Shown one piece after another: positions 1-5,307 of a DNA stretch of 5,339 nt. Numbering within the stretch: the stretch's first letter is position 1; each line of letters starts with the position of its first letter. The notes under the pieces are model-generated. The model did no database searches, was not told where the DNA came from, and saw nothing but the letters and a program-made list of their open reading frames with translations. The position numbers were made by a program, and so were the translations under genes. The stretch spans positions 18,689 through 24,027 of the forward strand of contig NYVQ01000023.1 of assembly GCA_002684695.1 (NCBI GenBank), read 5' to 3'. The stretch is from SAR116 cluster bacterium (GTDB lineage Bacteria > Pseudomonadota > Alphaproteobacteria > Puniceispirillales > GCA-002684695).

Positions 1-338
1 TTTCCTTTTTGATCAAAATCATATTTCAAAATTGCATTGTTTGAAGCAACAATAGAGGTGTAATTAGGTGCTTTAGGATCTGTAAACTGAGGTTTACCCT
101 GATCGCTAGCAAACCTGAAACAAATTTTTATTGACCCTGAATCATCTATACCAAATTTACCAGCTCTATAAACCCATGTAAAAGTTTGGTAACTTCCTGC
201 TTCAAATTCACCTGTTGGTTCTAATGAAACTGTACCAATTTTATTTGGATCAACAGCGTTATTTAATGGATAACTAGCTAATCCACCTGGTAAGTCTTTT
301 ATATTTTTTTTTTGTTTACCATTAGGTGACTTACTCAT
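1..338 (-). CDS. N-terminal 112 codons of a DUF3604-like protein (runs off window)
   Basis: The minus strand is open from an ATG at 336-338 to the window edge, giving 112 complete codons with the 3' part missing. An in-frame TGA lies two codons upstream of the ATG, so this start is the furthest possible. It sits 13 bases after the dctM stop with only a weak TTGAG-like ribosome site, so translation is probably coupled within the TRAP operon. The product begins with a Lys-rich, polar stretch (residues 1-16). A beta-rich segment follows, with AGSYQTFTWVY (about 53-63), AGKFGIDDSGSIKICFRFAS (about 65-84) and a stretch ending YDFDQKG. There is no signal peptide or membrane segment. From memory, this pattern matches the N-terminal region of long DUF3604-type proteins of marine alphaproteobacteria, but the defining domain would lie outside the window. 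The function is unknown; the operon position suggests a link to the imported substrate. A run of ten A residues on the coding strand (304-313) covers codons 9-12. Confidence 0.8.
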   Translation of the reverse strand, partial: MSKSPNGKQKKNIKDLPGGLASYPLNNAVDPNKIGTVSLEPTGEFEAGSYQTFTWVYRAGKFGIDDSGSIKICFRFASDQGKPQFTDPKAPNYTSIVASNNAILKYDFDQKG

Positions 339-351
339 GACTCAAATTTAG

Positions 352-1686
352 TTAACCAAATTTTCCATAAAAGAAATTAGGTAGAATAGTTGTAATTTCT
401 GGAAATGCTGCAATCAAAGTAAGAATAACAATGTAAGCAAACACAAAAGGTAAAACAGCTATTGAAATTCTGTCGATCCCTAAATTCGTTATTCTTGCTG
501 CAACGAATAAATTTGCCCCCACAGGTGGAGTTAGAAAACCTACTTCACAAGCAATAACCATAATAATTCCAAATGCTATTGGGTGAACACCTAAGTTTTG
601 AACTAATGGAAGTAAAAGTGGGGTTAACAAAATAATTTGTGCAATGGATTCCATAAACATTCCGGTAATAATAAGTATTACTGCAATGATCATAAGCATG
701 AGAAAAGCATTTTCAGTAATACCTGTTAAACCTTCTTCAATAAGATCTGGTACTGACATTAAACTCATTAATTCACCAAAAGATTTAGCGGGTCCTAAAA
801 TAATTAAAACTGCTCCAGAAATCATTGCTGTTACTTTTAAACAATGAACAATTCCTTCAAATGTTAACTCTTGGTAAGCAAACCAGCCAATAATAAAAGC
901 GTAAACTACAGCAACTGAAGCAGCTTCAGTTGGAGTAAATATACCTGAATAAATACCACCTAAAATTATAATTGGTGCAAATAGGGCCCAAATACCTTGA
1001 TAAAAAGCGTCACCAACTCTTGGCCAAGAAAATGGAATTCCATCACCCACATAATTTCTCTTTCTAGCAATGATATAAGTGGTTATCATAAGAACTATTG
1101 TAGCTAAAATACCAGGAATAAATCCTGCAAGGAAAAGCCTTGGTATAGATTGTTCAGCAACTATTCCATAAATAATCATAAGATTACTTGGAGGTATAAG
1201 ACTTCCTAAAGCACCTCCAGCGGCTGCAATTGCTCCACCAAAGGCTGGATCATATTTCATTTTTATCATTGAAGGTATCATTACAGCCCCGATTGCAGCT
1301 GTAGTGGCTGGACCAGATCCAGATAAAGCAGCAAAGAAAGCACACCCTAAAACAGCAACAAGACCAAGACTTCCAGTAACATTTCCAATAAGTGATTCAG
1401 CCATGTTTACTATTCTTCTTGCCATACCTCCTTGCTCCATAAGGGATCCAGCAAAAACAAATAATGGAACTGTTATTAATGGAAATGGCTCAACACCTGT
1501 ATACATAGAGTTAGCTATGCCAGCAAAATCAAGATCAAGCATAAAGTATCCAATCACTGTTCCTATAGAGACTGCTATAGGAATAGGAATAGCAAGCGCT
1601 ATAGCTATTATCATTGCACCAAATACAGTTAGTGCTTGTGATAATTCAGACATTTCGTAAGCATAATCTTTCAAAAACTCAAGCAT
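352..1686 (-). CDS. dctM: TRAP transporter large permease subunit (DctM family)
   Basis: This is the large, ion-coupled membrane subunit of a tripartite TRAP transporter. It forms the transport path in the inner membrane for the acid delivered by the DctP-type protein. The protein is about 444 residues, near the family norm of roughly 425-440, and is almost wholly hydrophobic with around a dozen membrane spans. Family hallmarks, numbered from the chosen start, are SGSGPATTA at 122-130, IPPSNLMIIYG at 164-174, FTPTEAA at 250-256 and the C-terminal EVGFLTPPVGANLFVA at 381-396. Two ATGs compete: 1693-1695 and 1684-1686. A strong AAGGAGG (1696-1702) directly abuts the first with no spacing but lies 9 bases before the second, so I choose 1686. 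This start overlaps the dctQ stop by 8 bases (ATGCTTGA), implying coupled translation. A Met near 1653 would give the more usual length before the first span but has no good ribosome site. The family is certain; the substrate is not. Confidence 0.96.
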   Translation of the reverse strand: MLEFLKDYAYEMSELSQALTVFGAMIIAIALAIPIPIAVSIGTVIGYFMLDLDFAGIANSMYTGVEPFPLITVPLFVFAGSLMEQGGMARRIVNMAESLIGNVTGSLGLVAVLGCAFFAALSGSGPATTAAIGAVMIPSMIKMKYDPAFGGAIAAAGGALGSLIPPSNLMIIYGIVAEQSIPRLFLAGFIPGILATIVLMITTYIIARKRNYVGDGIPFSWPRVGDAFYQGIWALFAPIIILGGIYSGIFTPTEAASVAVVYAFIIGWFAYQELTFEGIVHCLKVTAMISGAVLIILGPAKSFGELMSLMSVPDLIEEGLTGITENAFLMLMIIAVILIITGMFMESIAQIILLTPLLLPLVQNLGVHPIAFGIIMVIACEVGFLTPPVGANLFVAARITNLGIDRISIAVLPFVFAYIVILTLIAAFPEITTILPNFFYGKFG

Positions 1687-2188
1687 GAGGAACATCCTCC
1701 TTAGATGTACCTTCTAAGATAGAAATACCATAGAACCACCATTTATAATATATTTGAACTATTCGTAATGTCATTAGTCCAAATCCAAAAACAAGACAAA
1801 GATAAGGCCACTTTTGATCAATATTAAGGGCAGGTGAGAAATAAGGATCTTTCCAATAACTTAAATTAAGAGTGATACTATGCCATGTAAGGAAAATGCC
1901 GAATATAAACCAAATAATATCGCTGAAAACAACCATTCCATTCTTGATTGCTAAAGGAAACAAATTAATAAAATTCATAACTCTTATGTGAGCTCTTTCC
2001 CTAACTGCCCAAGAAACTGATAAATACACAGACCATAGCATACAGTATTGAGCTATTTCATCAGACCATGATGTTGGTAAGCTAAAAACATATCTCATGA
2101 CAACTTGAAAAAAAACCATCAAACACATTAAAACTACGCCTATACCAGCTATAACTTCTTCTAGCCTTTTCTCTAAAAAGGTAAGCAT
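1679..2188 (-). CDS. dctQ: TRAP transporter small permease subunit (DctQ family)
   Basis: This is the small membrane subunit of the TRAP transporter, which pairs with DctM in the inner membrane. The protein is 169 residues, a usual length, with four predicted membrane segments at about 12-34, 46-62, 83-105 and 125-146. It carries the family pattern QVVMRYVF (28-35), SWSDEIAQY (40-48) and RERAHIRV (63-70), in which the Arg/Tyr, Trp-x-x-Glu and His-Ile residues are characteristic. The ATG at 2186-2188 has a GGGGA stretch (2199-2203) 10 bases upstream, a moderate ribosome site. The gene lies 74 bases after dctP, separated from it by a hairpin. Its last codons (KEDVPHA) contain the ribosome site and start codon of dctM, so both membrane subunits are probably made in a fixed ratio. 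Sequence conservation in this family is low, but pattern, size and position leave little doubt. Confidence 0.95.
   Translation of the reverse strand: MLTFLEKRLEEVIAGIGVVLMCLMVFFQVVMRYVFSLPTSWSDEIAQYCMLWSVYLSVSWAVRERAHIRVMNFINLFPLAIKNGMVVFSDIIWFIFGIFLTWHSITLNLSYWKDPYFSPALNIDQKWPYLCLVFGFGLMTLRIVQIYYKWWFYGISILEGTSKEDVPHA
1696..1702 (-). promoter_or_regulatory. Shine-Dalgarno site that decides the dctM start
   Basis: The minus strand reads AAGGAGG at 1702-1696, inside the dctQ codons for Lys-Glu-Asp. It touches the ATG at 1695 directly but sits 9 bases from the ATG at 1686, which favours the internal start and shortens DctM by three residues. Confidence 0.7.
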
Positions 2189-2214
2189 TTCAATTATTTC
2201 CCCAAAAATTTTGA

Positions 2215-2250
2215 ATTAAACCACAAAGAAAATTAACTTTGTGGTTTAAT
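2215..2250 (-). terminator. Intercistronic hairpin between dctP and dctQ (attenuator or mRNA 3'-end stabiliser)
   Basis: A perfect 14-bp inverted repeat (2215-2228 pairs with 2237-2250) encloses an 8-base loop. Read on the minus strand, the arms are ATTAAACCACAAAG and CTTTGTGGTTTAAT. It begins 12 bases after the dctP stop and ends 26 bases before the dctQ start. The following bases are TCAAAATTTTTGGGG, so the U-run is short and displaced by six bases. It is therefore not a textbook full terminator. In TRAP operons the binding protein is generally needed in excess over the membrane subunits. A hairpin here could protect the dctP message from 3' decay or end a share of the transcripts. The repeat is seen directly; its role is inferred. 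Confidence 0.65.
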
Positions 2251-2262
2251 GCACTGTATTTG

Positions 2263-3273
2263 TTATGGAGCAGCTGCGTAAATTTTATCCATTATTGCAA
2301 CGTACTCTGGACCTCTTTCTTCACCAAAAGCTTTATGGACACCTTTTGCTAGTTCAACCCAAGGACCAATATCGGGTTGAGTAAAAGTAACTCCTGATGC
2401 GATTAATTTCTCTTTAACAATGCTCATGCCATAGTTTGTATGAAAACGTGAAGCAGCAGTTGCAACTCTAGCAGCCATATCCATGGCTTCTTTTTGTTCA
2501 TCAGTTAACTTTTGCATAAACTTATCACCAACAAAAAATGGAGGTGCTAGTGTAAAGTGACCTGTTTCAGCAACATGCTTTGCAACATCATGAAATTTCT
2601 GTGACATGAAAACATCTATAGGTAGATCGCCTCCATCAACAGTTCCTGTTTGAGTTGCTGTTAAAGCTTCTGACCAAGCAATTGGAACTGGGTCTGAACC
2701 GAATGCCTTGTATGTATCGATCATAACAACGTTTTTAGGTACTCTGTACTTCATTTTAGCAAAATCAGCTAAATTATTAATAGGCATCTTAGTGTTATAG
2801 ATATGCCTAAATGAAAACAGTGGTATAGTTACTAAATGAACACCAATTTCTTCGCCCATATTACCCCAGATTTCTTGACCAATGGGGCCATCAGCAACAG
2901 CAACAGCATGCTCATAGTTCTGGAGCATATAAGGCAATACAAAAAGATCAATCTTAGGGTAGAATGGTCCAGCATTATTTTGAGCTATCATAGTTCCATC
3001 TAATGTACCTAATTGAAGTTTTTTGAATTGTTCTTGCTCACTACCCATTTTGTGACAGCAATGAACTTTAACTTTAACTGCTCCACTTTCTAAATTTGCT
3101 GTAAACTTTTCCATTCTATCAGCAAAAGTATACATGAATGTTCCATACGGATGACCTTCAGAAACTGAATATCCGATATTCATAGTTTGCTTTTTTGCCA
3201 TAGCTTGACCAGCAAACAGAATTGATACTGCTGCTAGGGCTGCGACAAAAATGTTTTTTGAAATTATTTTCAT
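2263..3273 (-). CDS. dctP: TRAP transporter periplasmic solute-binding protein (DctP family)
   Basis: This is the periplasmic binding protein that captures the substrate, typically a small carboxylate or sulfonate, and hands it to DctQM. It has 336 residues, a normal length. A signal peptide is clear: Lys-rich start, hydrophobic residues 8-21, and probable cleavage after Ala-Met-Ala (24-26). Family features are MGSEQEQFKKLQLGTLDG (76-93), the FRHIYN segment with Arg156, and MKYRVP (174-179). Arg177 there matches the near-invariant Arg that binds the substrate acid group in this family. PIAWSEALTATQTGTVDGGD (197-216) follows. The residues HCCH at 71-74, just before the MGSEQ motif, are unusual for a periplasmic protein. 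The ATG at 3271-3273 has AAGGGAG (3283-3289) 9 bases upstream. It is the first gene of the minus-strand operon and diverges from the dioxygenase gene. The family is certain; the ligand is unknown. Confidence 0.96.
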   Translation of the reverse strand: MKIISKNIFVAALAAVSILFAGQAMAKKQTMNIGYSVSEGHPYGTFMYTFADRMEKFTANLESGAVKVKVHCCHKMGSEQEQFKKLQLGTLDGTMIAQNNAGPFYPKIDLFVLPYMLQNYEHAVAVADGPIGQEIWGNMGEEIGVHLVTIPLFSFRHIYNTKMPINNLADFAKMKYRVPKNVVMIDTYKAFGSDPVPIAWSEALTATQTGTVDGGDLPIDVFMSQKFHDVAKHVAETGHFTLAPPFFVGDKFMQKLTDEQKEAMDMAARVATAASRFHTNYGMSIVKEKLIASGVTFTQPDIGPWVELAKGVHKAFGEERGPEYVAIMDKIYAAAP

Positions 3274-3300
3274 ACAAGTTTTCTCCCTTGTTAAATTAAC

Positions 3301-3351
3301 TACTTTTATTTATTCTATATCTATTTAATATTTTTTTTATAAATAAAAGTA
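3301..3351. repeat. 13-bp perfect inverted repeat upstream of dctP
   Basis: Bases 3301-3313 (TACTTTTATTTAT) are the exact reverse complement of 3339-3351 (ATAAATAAAAGTA), with a 25-base A/T-only-but-one spacer. The distal arm overlaps the possible -35 of the dctP promoter and the proximal arm lies just downstream of the likely start site, 28 bases from the dctP ATG. It could be a paired operator bridging the promoter. Because the arms are so A/T-rich, chance is also possible. Confidence 0.5.
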
Positions 3352-3353
3352 AA
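3325..3353 (-). promoter_or_regulatory. Candidate sigma-70 promoter for the dctPQM operon
   Basis: On the minus strand, TTTACT (3353-3348) lies 17 bases before TATTAA (3330-3325). Each box matches 4 of 6 consensus bases with ideal spacing, which predicts a start site near 3318 and a leader of about 45 bases. A TAGAAT further downstream is another possible -10 but lacks a -35. The region is so A/T-rich that such matches occur readily, so this is tentative. Confidence 0.35.
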
Positions 3354-3431
3354 CTAATTGATAATAAAACAGATTGGCATTATTGAATCAAGTTAAAATA
3401 AGGCTAATATTTAAAAAAGGAATATTTAATT

Positions 3432-3460
3432 TTGATAGTTGATGGGATGGATCCTATTAA
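3432..3460 (+). promoter_or_regulatory. Candidate sigma-70 promoter for the dioxygenase-dehydrogenase operon
   Basis: TTGATA (3432-3437, 5 of 6 consensus bases) is followed after exactly 17 bases by TATTAA (3455-3460, 4 of 6). The spacer is relatively G-rich and includes GATGGGATGGATCC, unlike the surrounding sequence. The predicted start is near 3467, giving a leader of about 47 bases before the ATG at 3514. The -10 hexamer is the same as that proposed for dctP in the opposite direction. Confidence 0.45.
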
Positions 3461-3513
3461 TTAAAATCAAATATATTTTTGAAATCTTAAGGGCAATTTG
3501 AGGAGAAAATTAA

Positions 3514-4341
3514 ATGACTATCAATCTTAATGAAGAGGATAAAAAAAATTTTAATGATGATGGTTATATTATTAAAAAAGGTCTCTTTAATGCTAAAGAA
3601 ATTGAAAATATTATGAAAGCTCTTGAAAGTGATCCATTAATTAAAGAGCATATGTTTGATAGAGATGACAGTGATGGCAATTCCACATTAAGTGTTCAGT
3701 GGAATAATCCAGGAAATAGCTCTTATGGTGTTGGAGCACGATTGAATAAAGTAGTTAACATTGTTGAACAACTATTAGAAGAAGAGGTTTATCACTGGCA
3801 TTCAAAAGTTACTGCAAAAGCTGCAAGAGAAGGGGGTGCTTGGGAATGGCATCAAGATTATGGTTATTGGTATAATCATGGTTGTCTTTATCCAAAAATG
3901 ATGAGCGTTATGGTTGCTATTGATAAAAGCGTTAAAGATAATGGATGTCTTCAAGTTTTAAAAGGTTCTCATCATATTGGTAGAATAGATCATATAAAAA
4001 AAGTAAAAGAAAATGGTGATTTAGGACAAATTTGTGCTGACCAAGAGAGAATAAAATGGGCAGAAACAAGACATGAAAATATTTATTGTGAGATGGAGCC
4101 TGGAGACAGCCTTTTCTTTCATGGAAATACATTGCATGGATCTGGAGCAAATAAATCTGACATGAGGAGATGGGCTTTACTCTTTTGTTATAATTCTGCC
4201 TCAAACAATCCTTTTATTGAAACACATCAACCTTATTATAAGCCGATTATTAAAGCTGATGATAATTATATAATTGATAATGGTGTAACATTTGGCGATG
4301 GTTCAGAAAATTTTCAATCAACATATACAAAGAAAAGTTAA
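3514..4341 (+). CDS. PhyH-family Fe(II)/2-oxoglutarate-dependent dioxygenase
   Basis: This is a cytoplasmic non-haem iron oxygenase of the phytanoyl-CoA dioxygenase/ectoine hydroxylase superfamily (COG5285 type). Such enzymes couple 2-oxoglutarate decarboxylation to hydroxylation, or sometimes C-heteroatom cleavage, of a small substrate. The 275 residues are a normal size. The iron site is complete: His113 and Asp115 in WEWHQDYGYWY, and distal His208 in NTLHGSGAN. Arg219 lies 11 residues after the distal His, the same spacing as the 2-oxoglutarate-binding Arg of PhyH and EctD. NGCLQVLKGSHHIGRIDH (143-160) and EPGDSLFFHGN (195-205) are further family segments. The EctD-type substrate motif HSDFETWH is replaced by HQDYGYWY, so ectoine is not the expected substrate. 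The ATG has AGGAG (3501-3505) 8 bases upstream. It is the first gene of an operon with the dehydrogenase and diverges from the TRAP genes, so it probably acts on the imported compound or a derivative. The substrate is unknown. Confidence 0.92.
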   Translation: MTINLNEEDKKNFNDDGYIIKKGLFNAKEIENIMKALESDPLIKEHMFDRDDSDGNSTLSVQWNNPGNSSYGVGARLNKVVNIVEQLLEEEVYHWHSKVTAKAAREGGAWEWHQDYGYWYNHGCLYPKMMSVMVAIDKSVKDNGCLQVLKGSHHIGRIDHIKKVKENGDLGQICADQERIKWAETRHENIYCEMEPGDSLFFHGNTLHGSGANKSDMRRWALLFCYNSASNNPFIETHQPYYKPIIKADDNYIIDNGVTFGDGSENFQSTYTKKS

Positions 4342-4354
4342 GGAGATATAAGTG
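4340..4354 (+). promoter_or_regulatory. Ribosome site and GTG start of the dehydrogenase gene
   Basis: AAGGAGAT (4340-4347) overlaps the TAA stop of the dioxygenase gene (4339-4341) and lies 6 bases before the GTG at 4352-4354. The strong site and the immediate start of the Rossmann strand (TKIGFIGLG) confirm GTG as the start and point to translational coupling. Confidence 0.8.
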
Positions 4355-5254
4355 ACAAAAATAGGATTTATTGGCCTTGGTACAATGGGAGGTCCAATGG
4401 CAGGTAACATTGTAAAAGGGGGATATGATGTTAAAGGCTTTGATATTAATCCAACCCTAGTTAAGAATCATATAAAAAATAATGGCATAGCTGCAAATTC
4501 AGCTGCTGAAGCAGCTATTAACTCTGATATACTGTTTACAATGCTTCCAAATGCTGAACATGTAAAAAGTTCTTTATTTGAAAAAAATGGTGCAGTCGAA
4601 AATCTCAAAAAGGGTTCAATTGTAATAGACATGTCAACAATTCATCCTTTTGAAACAGATAGTATTAGAGAAAAGTTAAAAACCCATGGCATTTCTATGA
4701 TTGATTGCCCTATTGGAAGAACCTCTGTTGAGGCAAAAATAGGAAAGTCTCTTTTAATGGTTGGAGGAGATAAAAATGATATTGAAACAGTTAAACCTGT
4801 TCTAGAACTTATTGGAGATACTCTTAAGGATTGTGGAGGACCAGGTATGGGGTCCAGAATGAAAATTGTAAACAACTATATGACTACAGTACTAAATGTT
4901 TTAAGTGGTGAGGCATTAACTTTAGCAAGAGCTATTGGATTAGAACAATCTACATGTATTGATGTCTTAAGCGGAACTGCAGCAGTTAAAAGTCACTTGA
5001 CTACAACGTATCCCTCAAAAGTATTAAATAATGATGTTTCACCTGCTTTCATGATACATTTAGCACTTAAAGATTTAGGTATTGCAGTTGATCTAGGAGA
5101 AAAAGTGAATGCTCCATTAGATCTTGGAAAAGCATCAGTCAATACCTATCAATCATCTATAAATGAAGGACGGTCGAATCAAGATTGGACTTCTGTATTT
5201 TTAAATCTTCAGAATAGAGCTGGTTTATCACTTCCTGAAGAAATTAAGGAGTAA
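4352..5254 (+). CDS. NAD-dependent beta-hydroxyacid dehydrogenase, 3-sulfolactaldehyde reductase (YihU)-like
   Basis: This is a 300-residue member of the 3-hydroxyisobutyrate/6-phosphogluconate dehydrogenase family. These enzymes interconvert a small hydroxy-acid alcohol and its aldehyde with NAD(H). The Rossmann motif GLGTMGGPMAGN (8-19) is followed by Asp31 after the second strand, which favours NAD over NADP. Instead of the family's usual PVSGG, the substrate loop reads CPIGRTS (119-125). Arg123 of this Gly-Arg-Thr-Ser motif is a sulfonate-contacting residue in E. coli YihU, which reduces 3-sulfolactaldehyde to 2,3-dihydroxypropane-1-sulfonate. Catalytic Lys171, Asn174 and Lys240 fall at the same numbers as in YihU; YihU Ser178 is Thr here. 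Shared short blocks include IDMSTIHP (92-99), GGPGMG (162-167), NNYM (174-177), SGTAA (207-211), SPAFMI (230-235) and QDW (277-279). It starts 10 bases after the dioxygenase gene. It may work in the oxidative direction on an imported sulfonate. Succinic semialdehyde/4-hydroxybutyrate activity, also attributed to YihU, is an alternative. The family is certain; the specificity is inferred, and the YihU comparison is from memory. Confidence 0.93.
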   Translation: MTKIGFIGLGTMGGPMAGNIVKGGYDVKGFDINPTLVKNHIKNNGIAANSAAEAAINSDILFTMLPNAEHVKSSLFEKNGAVENLKKGSIVIDMSTIHPFETDSIREKLKTHGISMIDCPIGRTSVEAKIGKSLLMVGGDKNDIETVKPVLELIGDTLKDCGGPGMGSRMKIVNNYMTTVLNVLSGEALTLARAIGLEQSTCIDVLSGTAAVKSHLTTTYPSKVLNNDVSPAFMIHLALKDLGIAVDLGEKVNAPLDLGKASVNTYQSSINEGRSNQDWTSVFLNLQNRAGLSLPEEIKE

Positions 5255-5307
5255 TTAATAAATCAATTTATAATCATTTAAATTGGAATAAAAATTAGTG
5301 ACTTGTA

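Noticed and set aside
644..847. 67-codon plus-strand frame
   Set aside because: It lies wholly antisense to the clearly conserved dctM gene and its product has no recognisable features; it is a shadow frame.
1304..1660. 118-codon plus-strand frame
   Set aside because: It is antisense to the N-terminal part of dctM. Its Pro/Ala/Ile-rich composition follows from the complementary hydrophobic codons, and there is no ribosome site or family match.
3406..3429. Direct repeat AATATTTAA at 3406-3414 and 3421-3429 in the divergent gap
   Set aside because: The 9-base repeat is pure A/T in an A/T-rich spacer and could easily be chance; no further copies or symmetry support an operator.
3932..4204. 90-codon minus-strand frame
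   Set aside because: It is antisense to the dioxygenase gene over conserved catalytic segments, so that coding strand is under selection and this frame is incidental.
3514..4341. Ectoine hydroxylase (EctD) as the name for the dioxygenase
   Set aside because: The EctD signature motif around the first iron ligands is absent and no ectoine synthesis genes are present; only the superfamily and catalytic residues are shared.
4642..4875. 77-codon minus-strand frame
   Set aside because: It is antisense to the dehydrogenase gene across its substrate motif, with no support of its own.
4352..5254. Plain 3-hydroxyisobutyrate dehydrogenase (MmsB) for the dehydrogenase
   Set aside because: The family fold fits, but the substrate loop is GRTS rather than SGG and no valine-degradation genes are nearby; the YihU-like assignment explains more residues.
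5263..5286. AT-rich hairpin CAATTTA/TAAATTG after the dehydrogenase gene, considered as a terminator
   Set aside because: It has only 7 base pairs plus one wobble, almost no G/C and no following T-run on the plus strand. A same-strand frame opens shortly after it, so termination is not supported.
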